The translations under genes were made by a program, and so were the position numbers. Of a stretch of 64,000 bases of DNA, positions 46,766-54,398 are shown in pieces; position 1 is the first letter of the stretch, and each line of letters begins with the position of its first letter. This DNA comes from Rhizobium sp. Q54. Lineage in GTDB: Bacteria; Pseudomonadota; Alphaproteobacteria; Rhizobiales; Aestuariivirgaceae. Below the pieces are notes generated by a model. It made no database searches, was not told the origin of the DNA, and saw only the letters and a list, made by a program, of their open reading frames with translations. The stretch is from assembly GCA_945889445.1 (NCBI GenBank), contig CAMDBX010000004.1, forward strand, positions 49,286-113,285. Reading direction: 5' to 3'.

Positions 46766-46843
46766 TCACCTCGCCCGGGCTTGACCCGGGCGACTTTTTT
46801 TCACCGCCGAAGAACATGCCCCGGTCAAGCCGGGGCAAAGTGA
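46766..46843. repeat. Family B palindromic repeat, copy 4
   Basis: Hairpins TCGCCCGGG-CTTGA-CCCGGGCGA (46771-46793) and TGCCCCGG-TCAAG-CCGGGGCA (46817-46837), with outer ends TCACC / AGTGA. It is in the gap between the convergent GST and metF genes. Confidence 0.85.
46771..46801 (+). terminator. Intrinsic terminator for the GST gene, formed by a repeat hairpin
   Basis: A 9-bp GC-rich stem (TCGCCCGGG / CCCGGGCGA, loop CTTGA) is followed by C and seven T residues (46795-46801), 29 nt after the GST stop codon. It has the full form of a rho-independent terminator and is the first arm of a family B repeat. Confidence 0.8.
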
Positions 46844-46866
46844 GAGATCTGTAACGCGTCAAACAT

Positions 46867-47748
46867 CTAAGCCGCCTTCTTCTCTGCCCCCAGCCCGAGC
46901 ACGCGGCAGATGGCATAGACGAGGTCGGCGCGGTTGAGCGTGTAGAAGTGGAAGTGCTGCACACCCTCGCGGCGGAGCGCATCCACCTGTTCGGCGGCCA
47001 CCATGGCGGCGACGAGGTTGCGGGTTTCGGGCTCGTTGTCGAGACCGGCGAAGCGGGTGGCCAGTGCGGGCGGAACATGGGCGCCACATTTCGCCGCGAA
47101 TTCGCTGACGCGGGCGAAGGAGGTGATGGGCAGGATTCCCGGCACCAGCTCGATATCGATGCCGCGCGCCGCGATGCGGTCCCTGAGCCTGAGGAAGAAC
47201 GGGTTGTGGAAGAAGAACTGCGAGATGGCGCGGCTGGCGCCATGCTCTGCCTTGTCGGCCATGAAGGCGAGGTCTTCCTCGATTGACACGGACTCAGGAT
47301 GACGTTCGGGATAAGCCGACACCGACACGTCGAAATCGCCCAGTTCCTTGATGCCGCGAACGAGGTCGGCGGCATTGCGATAGCCGTCCGGGTGCGGCGT
47401 GAAGCGCGTGCCCACGCCGCCCGGCGGATCGCCGCGGAGCGCCACGATGTGGCGGACGCCGGCAGCGGCGAAATCCTGCACCACGGCATTCACCTCGGCC
47501 TTGGAGGCGCCGACGCAGGTGAGGTGCGCGGCGGGGCTGAGCGAGGTTTCCGTGACGATGCGGCGCACCGTTTCGAGGGTGCGGTCACGCGTCGTGCCGC
47601 CCGCGCCGTAGGTGACCGACACGAAGCTCGGGTTCACCGTCTCGAGCTTGGCGATGGTTGCCCAGAAGCCGTCCTGCGCCTCTGGTTTCGGGGGGAAGAA
47701 TTCGAAAGAGACCGAAATGCCCGAGGTGTCTTCCGCGAAGGCGATCAT
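46867..47748 (-). CDS. metF: 5,10-methylenetetrahydrofolate reductase
   Basis: 293-residue FAD-dependent TIM-barrel enzyme making 5-methyl-THF for methionine synthesis. Motifs: SFEFFPPK near residue 13, VSVTYGAGGTTRDRT, HLTCVGA, LRGDPPGG (binding the folate/FAD), SQFFFHNPFFL and a C-terminal HFHFYTLNRADL. The ATG at 47746-47748 overlaps the stop of the ArsR-methyltransferase gene (ATGA), so both share a transcript and probably respond to SAM-cycle status. Length is standard. Confidence 0.96.
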   Translation of the reverse strand: MIAFAEDTSGISVSFEFFPPKPEAQDGFWATIAKLETVNPSFVSVTYGAGGTTRDRTLETVRRIVTETSLSPAAHLTCVGASKAEVNAVVQDFAAAGVRHIVALRGDPPGGVGTRFTPHPDGYRNAADLVRGIKELGDFDVSVSAYPERHPESVSIEEDLAFMADKAEHGASRAISQFFFHNPFFLRLRDRIAARGIDIELVPGILPITSFARVSEFAAKCGAHVPPALATRFAGLDNEPETRNLVAAMVAAEQVDALRREGVQHFHFYTLNRADLVYAICRVLGLGAEKKAA

Positions 47749-48731
47749 TGCGCGTGGTCCTTGAGTGCGGGAGCAGTGACAGAGGAACCAGACTGCGTGG
47801 CCAGCCACACCGAGACGGTGAGGCCCTTGCCCTGCGGCCGCCACGGCGGGGCCAGCACATCATGCTGGACCAGCGTCAGCCCGGCGCGGGTGAGCCATTG
47901 GGCCATGTGCTCTGCGGCAATGCCAAGGCGGCGATGGGCGTGCTCGGTGCGCAGCTCGTCAAGGTCATGCGGCGCGAAGTCGACGATCAACAGGCGGCCG
48001 CCGGGCTGCAGGATGCGGGCAGCCTCGGTGAGGGCGCGCACCGGATCCTCGAGGAAGTGCAGAACCTGGTGGATGGTGACGAAATCGGCGAAACCGTCGG
48101 GGAAGGGGAGCGCGTAGATTTCGCCGTGGCGCACCTGCGCATTGCGCACGCCCGCCGCATCGAGGTTGACCCGCGCGATGGCCAGCATGTCACGGCTCGA
48201 GTCGATGCCGATCGACTGCTGCGCATGAGGCGCGAAGCGGCGCAGCACCGCGCCCGTGCCGGTGCCCAGATCGACATGGAGGCGGATGGGGCTTGTGCCC
48301 GCCAGCCGCACCATGGCCTGCTCCACGTCCTCCTCACGCACATGGAGCGAGCGGAGCTGCTCCCAGCTTGTGGCGTTTTCGGCGAAGTAGCGCGACGCGG
48401 ACTCGGCGCGACGGTTGCGAATGTCCTCCAGCCGCGCCAGGTCGCCCGTCAGCACGGCGTCGGAACCGGGGAGCAGGTCAACGATCGAACGGGCCAGCGC
48501 GCCGCCCATGCCTTCCTCGCGCAGCCGGAACAAAACCCAGTTGCCTTCCTTGTTGCGGCTGATCAGGCCGGCTTCGGCCATGAGCTTGAGATGGCGGCTG
48601 ACGCGCGGCTGGCTCTGGCCCAGGATCTGGGTCAGCTCGCTGACATTTGCCTCGCCATGGGCAAGGATGAACAGGATGCGGACGCGGGTCGATTCCGCCG
48701 CGGCGCGCAAGCCGGAGAGCAATTCATCCAT
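47745..48731 (-). CDS. ArsR-type regulator fused to SAM-dependent methyltransferase domain
   Basis: 328-residue protein: ArsR winged helix (about 1-90, VSELTQILGQSQPRVSRHLKLMAEAGLIS) and class I methyltransferase domain (about 130-300, motif I VDLGTGTGAVL, then GIDSSRDML and LHFLEDP). No arsenic-type metal-binding cysteines are seen near the recognition helix. Together with metF it suggests a SAM- or SAH-sensing regulator of the methionine cycle, analogous to SahR/SamR-type regulators reported in proteobacteria; I rely on memory for that link. A 24-bp palindromic operator lies 16 nt upstream, consistent with autoregulation. GGAGG precedes the ATG. Confidence 0.88.
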   Translation of the reverse strand: MDELLSGLRAAAESTRVRILFILAHGEANVSELTQILGQSQPRVSRHLKLMAEAGLISRNKEGNWVLFRLREEGMGGALARSIVDLLPGSDAVLTGDLARLEDIRNRRAESASRYFAENATSWEQLRSLHVREEDVEQAMVRLAGTSPIRLHVDLGTGTGAVLRRFAPHAQQSIGIDSSRDMLAIARVNLDAAGVRNAQVRHGEIYALPFPDGFADFVTIHQVLHFLEDPVRALTEAARILQPGGRLLIVDFAPHDLDELRTEHAHRRLGIAAEHMAQWLTRAGLTLVQHDVLAPPWRPQGKGLTVSVWLATQSGSSVTAPALKDHAQ

Positions 48732-48746
48732 TCCGAACCTCCATAA

Positions 48747-48770
48747 CTACATAAACATATCTTTATGTAG
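48747..48770. promoter_or_regulatory. 24-bp operator-like palindrome upstream of the ArsR-methyltransferase gene
   Basis: Perfect 9-bp arms, CTACATAAA-N6-TTTATGTAG, AT-rich in a GC-rich genome, 16-39 nt upstream of the regulator's ATG. Size and symmetry are as expected for an ArsR dimer site. It would control the regulator and metF, and perhaps also the MlaC gene that starts at 48917 on the other strand. Confidence 0.75.
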
Positions 48771-48916
48771 ATCGCAAGATGGGATGTTTCGGAGTGTTTT
48801 GGATGGCTTCGATTGCTCGAGACTGTGTGCGAAGCCGTGTCAGTCTTGCATTCGTCAAGATTCCACGGCGTATTAGGCAGGACCGGGCTGAGCTTTCAGC
48901 CATGTGTGGAGGTTTG

Positions 48917-49525
48917 ATGATGGACCGGGGGAACGGCCCGCTGACCCGGCGGGGATTTTGTGGATTTGCGGTTGTGGCCCTGTTCGGCCTTGCAACGCCA
49001 GCGGTGGCCAATCCGGCCGCCGAGGCCTATGTCACCGGCATCGCCGATGAGGTGATGCAGCTTGCCAACAAGGGCAAGAAGGGGCCGGGCCTCAAGTCGC
49101 AGTTTGCGGCGCTGCTCAACCGCTACATCAACCTCAAGGGCATCGCTGACTATGCTCTGGGCCCCTATGTGAAGAAACTTCCGGCGGGGCAGCGCACCGA
49201 ATTCTACAATCTCGTCAACAATTATGCCGCAGCGCTGTTCGCCTATTACGTGGAGGATTTCCGCGGGACCAAGCTCGACATCATTTCGACCAGCAAGCAG
49301 GGCAAATTCACCGTCATCCAGTCGGCGATCACTGGCGGCGGCGGGCGCGAGCAGGTGAAGTGGCGCCTTGTTCCCTCGGGCTCCGGTTTCCGCGTGGCCG
49401 ACGTCAACGTCAAGGGCGTGTGGCTGACGATCTCCATGAAGGACCGCTTCTCGAAGGTGCTGAAAGCGTCGAAGGGCGACTTCGGACCGCTGTTCGCGGA
49501 ACTGCGCGAAGCCAACACCTGGTGA
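48917..49525 (+). CDS. MlaC-like phospholipid-binding protein (copy B)
   Basis: 202-residue periplasmic protein with a signal peptide (MMDRGNGPLTRRGFCGFAVVA, cleavage near AVA). The MlaC core is visible: GIADYALGPYVKKLPAGQRTEFYNLVNNYAAALFAYYV, then SAITGGGGREQVKWRLVPSGSGFRVADVNVKGVWL. The start ATG at 48917 has a perfectly placed GGAGG (4 nt spacer); a second ATG follows at once. It is followed by another MlaC-like gene at 49598. The two share the GIAD-Y-LG-Y pattern but differ widely elsewhere, so the duplication is old. Confidence 0.87.
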   Translation: MMDRGNGPLTRRGFCGFAVVALFGLATPAVANPAAEAYVTGIADEVMQLANKGKKGPGLKSQFAALLNRYINLKGIADYALGPYVKKLPAGQRTEFYNLVNNYAAALFAYYVEDFRGTKLDIISTSKQGKFTVIQSAITGGGGREQVKWRLVPSGSGFRVADVNVKGVWLTISMKDRFSKVLKASKGDFGPLFAELREANTW

Positions 49526-49597
49526 GGGGGCCGCGTTGTTGACGCGGCCTCGACCTGTCCGTTATGGCGGAACGGAGAGCTTCAAAGAAAGCGAATC

Positions 49598-50188
49598 ATG
49601 TCGAAGTCCCGCCCGTCACTCACCGCCGCACTGACGCGCCGCGCCGCTATCGCCGCGCTGGCGTCGGCCTTTGCGGCGCCGGCCTTTGCCGCCGGCGAGG
49701 ACGCGGCCGTGGCCTACATGAAGAAGGTGGCGAAGGACATGCTGGCAGCCCACCGCCAGGGCACGGTGGCGAGTTTCAAGCGCGCCATCCAGCGCCACGC
49801 CGATGTTGCCGGAATCGCCGACTATTCGCTGGGCCAGTACAAGGCCAAGCTGCAGCCGTCCCAGAAGCAGGCCTACTACAGCGGCACCGCCACCTTCATG
49901 GCGCGCTACTTCGCCGACCAGTCGCGCGACTATGTCGTCTCCAAATACGTGGTTGGCGAGGCCGAGGTGGACGGCAAGGACATCAGCGTCGACACCAAGG
50001 TCTACCTGATGAATGGCCAGTCCTACACGGTTGTGTGGCGGCTCGGAAAGAAGGGCTCTGGCTTCAAGGTCGAGGACGCCAAGGTATTGGGCTTCTCGCT
50101 CATCTACCTGCAGCGCGGCATCTTCACGTCTTTCCTGTCCAAACGCAGCGGTGACGTGGCGCAGCTGGTGACCGCGCTGAACCGCTGA
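49598..50188 (+). CDS. MlaC-like phospholipid-binding protein (copy C)
   Basis: 196-residue periplasmic protein with a signal peptide (MSKSRPSLTAALTRRAAIAAL, cleavage near AFA, with a TAT-like RR). MlaC core: GIADYSLGQYKAKLQPSQKQAYYSGTA and GKDISVDTKVYLMNGQSYTVVWRLGKK. It lies 72 nt after copy B on the same strand and converges with the cytochrome c gene (stop codons 7 nt apart). A role in intermembrane lipid transport is inferred from the family. Confidence 0.85.
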   Translation: MSKSRPSLTAALTRRAAIAALASAFAAPAFAAGEDAAVAYMKKVAKDMLAAHRQGTVASFKRAIQRHADVAGIADYSLGQYKAKLQPSQKQAYYSGTATFMARYFADQSRDYVVSKYVVGEAEVDGKDISVDTKVYLMNGQSYTVVWRLGKKGSGFKVEDAKVLGFSLIYLQRGIFTSFLSKRSGDVAQLVTALNR

Positions 50189-50195
50189 GCCCGCC

Positions 50196-50654
50196 TCACT
50201 TTTCCTGAATGCTCTTGATATAGGTGATCAGCGAGGCGATCCGTTCGTTGACGATCATTTCGCGCGCCGCCTTGCCGGTATCGGCAGAGGCAGCCTCGCG
50301 GTTGAACCAGTCGCCCCACACCGGCATGTCGCGAAGCCCATGCACCTTCACGTCGATGCGGCCGTCGATCACGTCCATCACCCGTTCCTCCGGGAACTTG
50401 CCGGCATTGAGCTTGGAGAGCTTGGTCAGGTCCGGAACGGCGAGAGTGAGGAACTCGCCCAGCGTGCCGTCGCCCTTGCCATCCACGCCGTGGCAGGCGG
50501 CACAGTAGTTCATGAAGTCGCGGCGGCCGAGATCGAGGCTGATGCCCTCGCTCAGCAGCGGGGTGCCGATGGCGCCATCGGCCGCCGCCCGTTCCGCGCC
50601 CGCCACCATGAGCCCCGCCACAACCAGTGCCAGTCCGATATAGTTGCGCTTCAT
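50196..50654 (-). CDS. Mono-haem cytochrome c
   Basis: 152-residue exported cytochrome. Signal peptide: MKRNYIGLALVVAGLMVAGA, cleaved near AAADG (about 25). Haem motif CAACHGVDGKGDG and axial Met likely in LRDMPVWGDWF. The start ATG at 50652-50654 has a GGAGG 7 nt upstream; an adjacent upstream ATG is possible. An FNR/FixK-type box lies about 53 nt upstream, as for ccoN, so this protein may deliver electrons to cbb3 oxidase or to photosynthetic reaction centres under low oxygen. That role is inferred. Confidence 0.85.
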   Translation of the reverse strand: MKRNYIGLALVVAGLMVAGAERAAADGAIGTPLLSEGISLDLGRRDFMNYCAACHGVDGKGDGTLGEFLTLAVPDLTKLSKLNAGKFPEERVMDVIDGRIDVKVHGLRDMPVWGDWFNREAASADTGKAAREMIVNERIASLITYIKSIQEK

Positions 50655-50706
50655 CATAAACCCTCCACGTCTGCCGGAACCATCGCGCCGGCGCGTGGGC
50701 GCGGCC

Positions 50707-50720
50707 TTGATGTCAGTCAA
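50707..50720. promoter_or_regulatory. FNR/FixK-type box upstream of the cytochrome c gene
   Basis: TTGAT-GTCA-GTCAA, one mismatch from the TTGAT-N4-ATCAA palindrome. It lies 53-66 nt before the cytochrome c ATG, similar to the ccoN box. It may also affect the divergent extensin-like gene at 50785. Confidence 0.65.
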
Positions 50721-50784
50721 TTGAGGGATCGTTAACCCTGAGCCACTTATCTGGCCGCAGTGTATTCGTGAGTGGCGTTGCCCT

Positions 50785-51447
50785 GTGTTCCCGACCTCGT
50801 TCCTGCGCAAGTTCCTTGTCGTCGTGGCGGCAGCCGCCGTGCTGGCGGCCTGCGGCTCGTCCAAGACCAACAAGGGCGGCAATTTCAGCACCAAGGGACT
50901 GCGCCCGCCGGTGGCCTCCTGCAAGGTGAAGCCCTCGCGCCTCGGCCTGGCCGAGAAGATCCGCGACATTGACGAGCGCAACGGCTGCCAGGTGACCAAT
51001 GCCTGGAAGGTCGAATCCCTCGGTTCGGTGCGCTTCAGCCAGCCCGCCATCATGAACTGCGGCGTGGCCGACCCGCTCTATACCTGGCTCGAGGACGTGG
51101 TGCAGCCCACCGCCCAGCGCAGCTTCGGGGAAAGCATCGTCAGCATCGACGTCGCGGCCTCCTATGCCTGCCGTCCGCGCAACAAAAGGAGTGGTGCCAA
51201 GATGAGCGAGCACGGCTTCGGCAACGCCATCGACATCGCCGCCTTCACGCTGGAAAGCGGACGCAGGATCACCATCGCGGAGGGCTGGTGGGGCAGCCGC
51301 GACGAGCGCCGCTTCCTGCACACCGTGCATGACCGCGCCTGCGGCAGCTTCCACACCGTGCTCGGCCCCGATTCCGACCGCGCGCACCGCGACCACCTGC
51401 ATCTGGACCTGCAGAACCGCGCCAATGGGTCGACTTACTGCCGCTAG
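50785..51447 (+). CDS. Extensin-family lipoprotein
   Basis: 220-residue predicted lipoprotein: GTG start, signal peptide with lipobox LAAC (Cys22). The extensin-like C domain (about 60-220) has the conserved blocks SYACRPRN, SEHGFGNAIDIAAF, and HxHxD-type AHRDHLHLDLQ, plus several paired Cys. The H/D arrangement recalls D-alanyl-D-alanine metallopeptidases (VanY/LAS type), so wall hydrolysis is possible but unproven. Common in Rhizobiales. No strong Shine-Dalgarno sequence is seen before the GTG. Confidence 0.82.
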   Translation: MFPTSFLRKFLVVVAAAAVLAACGSSKTNKGGNFSTKGLRPPVASCKVKPSRLGLAEKIRDIDERNGCQVTNAWKVESLGSVRFSQPAIMNCGVADPLYTWLEDVVQPTAQRSFGESIVSIDVAASYACRPRNKRSGAKMSEHGFGNAIDIAAFTLESGRRITIAEGWWGSRDERRFLHTVHDRACGSFHTVLGPDSDRAHRDHLHLDLQNRANGSTYCR

Positions 51448-51492
51448 GCAGGATTATTGCATTTTCCGCCCATCCGGCGCATATGGGCGGCC

Positions 51493-51825
51493 ATGGAACA
51501 GGAAATCCTCAAGCCGGAGGCTGCCCCAAAGGCAGGCTCGCAGGCCTTCAGCCGCACCGGCAGCCTCATGGCGGCCTTCGGTGCCACCTTGCTGATGCTG
51601 TGCTTCACCGGTTCGTCCATGGTGGCGACCGTGTGGGCCTTCTCCAAGCTTCTGGGGCTGCCGGAGATGATGATGTACGCGGTCATGGCGCTCGGCGTGC
51701 TGCCGGTGCTGTGGATCACCATCTGGACGGCTGGCCGCGCCTGGCACGTGGAGAAGCTGCTTGCCCAGCACAAGGACATCGACGTTCCGGTGTTCAGCCT
51801 GACCTATTACTTCAAGAACGGCTGA
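51493..51825 (+). CDS. Small membrane protein of unknown function
   Basis: 110-residue protein with two predicted TM segments (about 26-52 and 58-82) and a C-terminal cytoplasmic tail ending SLTYYFKNG. An ATG at 51493 is taken as the start; no strong Shine-Dalgarno sequence. It is followed after 17 nt by the TerB-DnaJ gene on the same strand, so they may be co-transcribed. I do not recognise the family. Confidence 0.65.
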   Translation: MEQEILKPEAAPKAGSQAFSRTGSLMAAFGATLLMLCFTGSSMVATVWAFSKLLGLPEMMMYAVMALGVLPVLWITIWTAGRAWHVEKLLAQHKDIDVPVFSLTYYFKNG

Positions 51826-51842
51826 GGCCAGCCTCTCTTCCC

Positions 51843-52526
51843 ATGTCCATCTGGACCCGCATCGCCGAAGCCCTCGCCTCGATTGGCGACTCGGTCGGCG
51901 CCTTCCTGCAGGCGATCGCGGCGCGCAATCCGACACCGCCGGAGAAATCCGTGGCATTCACCATCGGCATGATCGGGCTTGGCGCCAAGATGGCCAAGGC
52001 CGATGGCGTGGTGACGGAGGACGAGATCAAGGCCTTCAAGCAGGTCTTCCACATTCCCGACGGCGAACTGGCGGCGGTTGCCCGCGTGTTCAACCTCGCC
52101 AAGCAGGACGTCGCCGGCTACGAGACCTATGCAAGGCAGATCGCCAAGCTGTTCGATAGCCGACACGACGTGCTCGAGGACGTGCTCGACGGGCTGTTCC
52201 ACATCGCCAAGGCGGACAATGCCTTCCACCCCGGCGAACATGGCTTTCTTGCCAAGGTGGCCACGATCTTCGGCTTCTCGGAGGCTGACTTCGCCCGCAT
52301 CCGCGCCCGCCACGTCAACGTGTCGGACGACCCGTTCCTGATCCTCGGCTTGCCGCATGACGCAACACCCGAAGCGGTGCGCAAGCGCTACCGCGACCTG
52401 GTGCGCGAGCACCATCCGGACCGCCACATCGCGGCGGGCGTGCCGGAGGAGATGATCGAACTCGCCACCGCGCGCCTGCAAAAGATCAACGAAGCCTACG
52501 ACCGCATCATGGAGAAGGCGGCGTGA
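51843..52526 (+). CDS. TerB-DnaJ (DjlA-like) co-chaperone without TM anchor
   Basis: 227-residue protein: a TerB-like helical domain (about 40-145, GMIGLGAKMAKADGVVTEDEIKAFKQVF and FHIAKADNAFHPGEHGFLAKVA) then a C-terminal J domain (about 165-225) with the catalytic HPD in REHHPDRH. Like DjlA, but without the N-terminal TM. A GTGA overlap couples it to the amidase gene. Conserved next to the amidase in the rnpB-dcw neighbourhood of Rhizobiales, as I recall. Confidence 0.88.
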   Translation: MSIWTRIAEALASIGDSVGAFLQAIAARNPTPPEKSVAFTIGMIGLGAKMAKADGVVTEDEIKAFKQVFHIPDGELAAVARVFNLAKQDVAGYETYARQIAKLFDSRHDVLEDVLDGLFHIAKADNAFHPGEHGFLAKVATIFGFSEADFARIRARHVNVSDDPFLILGLPHDATPEAVRKRYRDLVREHHPDRHIAAGVPEEMIELATARLQKINEAYDRIMEKAA

Positions 52527-53254
52527 TCGTCTCGGCGCTGGCGCATCGTGTGATCGAGGCCGCCAATCGCGAGCCGCGCCGCAACGAGCGCGCGGTGGAC
52601 ATGCTGCTTCTCCACTACACCGGCATGAACAGCGCAGCCGCAGCCTGCGACCTGCTGTGCAGCGAAGCCTCCGGCGTCTCCTGTCACTATCTCGTCGACG
52701 AGGGCGGCATGATCACCCAGATGGTGGGCGAGGAAAGCCGCGCCTGGCATGCGGGCGTGTCGTGCTGGCAGGGCGAGACCGACACCAATTCCCGCTCCAT
52801 CGGCATCGAGATCCAGAACCCCGGCCACCAATATGGCTATCGCGACTTTCCCGACGTGCAGATGGCGGCGGTGGTGGCGCTGGGCCAGGACATCCTTTCG
52901 CGCCATGCCATTCAGCCGCGCAATGTGCTGGCACATTCCGACGTGGCGCCGGGCCGCAAGATCGACCCCGGCGAACGCTTCGACTGGCCGCTCCTTCACC
53001 GTGAGGGAATTGGCCACTGGGTGCCGCCCGCCGAGCGCGACGAGCGGGTGCTGGAGGGCGTTGACCTCGCCCGCTTTCAGCGGATGCTGCAGGATTATGG
53101 CTACGGCATTGAGGTGACGGGCGAACATGACGAAGCGACGCGCAGGGTGACGGATGCCTTTCAGCGCCATTTCCGCCCGGCGCTGGTCAACGGCATTCCG
53201 GATCAATCGGCGCTGCGCACCGCGGAGCGGCTTGCCGCGGCGCTGGTGGGCTGA
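52523..53254 (+). CDS. N-acetylmuramoyl-L-alanine amidase (AmpD/AmiD type)
   Basis: 243-residue amidase_2 (T7 lysozyme-like) enzyme with a C-terminal peptidoglycan-binding domain (about 165-235). Zn ligands: LLLHYTGM (His), AWHAGVSCWQG (His region) and AHSDVAPGRKIDPG (His plus the catalytic Lys region). No signal peptide is seen, so it is probably a cytoplasmic anhydro-muropeptide recycling amidase (AmpD-like). The GTG start at 52523 overlaps the preceding stop. Confidence 0.9.
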   Translation: MIVSALAHRVIEAANREPRRNERAVDMLLLHYTGMNSAAAACDLLCSEASGVSCHYLVDEGGMITQMVGEESRAWHAGVSCWQGETDTNSRSIGIEIQNPGHQYGYRDFPDVQMAAVVALGQDILSRHAIQPRNVLAHSDVAPGRKIDPGERFDWPLLHREGIGHWVPPAERDERVLEGVDLARFQRMLQDYGYGIEVTGEHDEATRRVTDAFQRHFRPALVNGIPDQSALRTAERLAAALVG

Positions 53255-53719
53255 TCAGCCCTTGCGGCACAGCCCGAGCAGGGTGGTGACATCAGCGTTG
53301 TAGAGCGGAAACACCACTTCCTGGTCGCCGATCTTCACGCTGAAGCGGTCGGCTTTTTCCAGGGCCTTGAGCAGCGGGTTGTCGACCGGCATCTCCACTT
53401 CGACGCTGGACGAGGGGTAGCCACGGTTCAGGTCGATCTTGCCGGCGAAGGTGGCGGTTTCCTCGCCCGCCTTGACGGTGAGCGGCACCTTGCGGCGGCC
53501 GAGCTGCTCCAGTTCGACCGTCGGGCGCGGCACGTAGAGGTTCACCATGTCCTTGCGGGTGCGGCACCACAGGCTCACCCCCACGTCGTCGGTATCGGAC
53601 ACGCCGAAGATCAGATATGCCTCCTGGTCGCTTGCATCGAGCGCCCAATCGCGCTCCTGTGCATGGGCCGCGCCGGAAGCGAGGCCAAGAGCGAGAAGAA
53701 GGGCAAGGGAGCGGTGCAT
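53255..53719 (-). CDS. Small secreted protein of unknown function
   Basis: 154-residue protein with a signal peptide (MHRSLALLLALGLASGAAHA, cleavage at AHA/QER, residue 21). The mature part is beta-rich with two Cys (WCRTRK and LLGLCRKG). It is convergent with the amidase (its stop directly follows). Its start codon overlaps the GST start on the other strand. No family recognised. Confidence 0.7.
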   Translation of the reverse strand: MHRSLALLLALGLASGAAHAQERDWALDASDQEAYLIFGVSDTDDVGVSLWCRTRKDMVNLYVPRPTVELEQLGRRKVPLTVKAGEETATFAGKIDLNRGYPSSSVEVEMPVDNPLLKALEKADRFSVKIGDQEVVFPLYNADVTTLLGLCRKG

Positions 53720-54398
53720 GGTGCGTGAGGAACCCGGAAATGAGGCGCCTGTCTATCGGCTCTTCTGGGATCGGGGAAGTGCCAATATGGCACCCCACGC
53801 CGTGCTGCGCGAAATCGGTTGCCCGTTCGATCTGATACGTGTGGATATCTCGAAGGCCGAGAACCGCGATCCGGGCTATCTTGCCCTCAACCCCAATGCC
53901 CGGGTGCCAACCCTGATGCACGGCGACAGGGTGATCTACGAATCCGCCGCCATCGTGCTCTATCTGTGCGAGGCTCACCCGGGAGCCGGCCTCATGCCGC
54001 TGTCCGGCGAGGCCGGCCGCGGCGCGTTCCTGCAATGGCTGTTCTGGCTCACCAACACCCTCCAGGAAGACCTGCAGCACTGGTGGCACGCCGACAACTA
54101 TCTCGATACCGAACCCGCAAGACATGAGCTGAAAGCCGTTTCAGAACGAAGACTTGGCCGCATGTTCTCGGATCTTGATTCAAGGCTCGGGCAGGGCGGC
54201 CCCTACATGCTGGGTGACCGCTTCTCCGCAGTCGACATCTTTCTCGTCATGCTGTGCCGCTGGACGCGGGGCATGGCAGTTTCCGCCACCTCCTACCCCA
54301 ACCTCAACCGCCTGATCGGCCTCGTCACCGCCCGCCCTGCGTGGAAGGCGATGATGCTGGCCGAGGGCATCGACTGGAATGGACCCCTCGCAACATGA
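53718..54398 (+). CDS. Glutathione S-transferase family protein (copy 2)
   Basis: 226-residue GST-fold protein. N-terminal thioredoxin-like domain with YRLFWDRGSANMAPHAVL, VPTLMHGDRVIYESAAIVLYL; C-terminal helical domain with YMLGDRFSAVDIFLVML. The ATG at 53718 has an AAGGGAG sequence 6-7 nt upstream; it overlaps the divergent start of the secreted-protein gene in a shared CATG, leaving no separate intergenic promoter. It is coupled to the amidohydrolase downstream (ATGA). It is only weakly similar to the GST at 46122. Substrate unknown. Confidence 0.85.
   Translation: MVREEPGNEAPVYRLFWDRGSANMAPHAVLREIGCPFDLIRVDISKAENRDPGYLALNPNARVPTLMHGDRVIYESAAIVLYLCEAHPGAGLMPLSGEAGRGAFLQWLFWLTNTLQEDLQHWWHADNYLDTEPARHELKAVSERRLGRMFSDLDSRLGQGGPYMLGDRFSAVDIFLVMLCRWTRGMAVSATSYPNLNRLIGLVTARPAWKAMMLAEGIDWNGPLAT

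Noticed and set aside
46122..54398. The two GST genes as a recent duplication
   Set aside because: They share only family motifs (ES and the D-x-F-x-A-x-D type helix) and different lengths; no extended similarity by eye.
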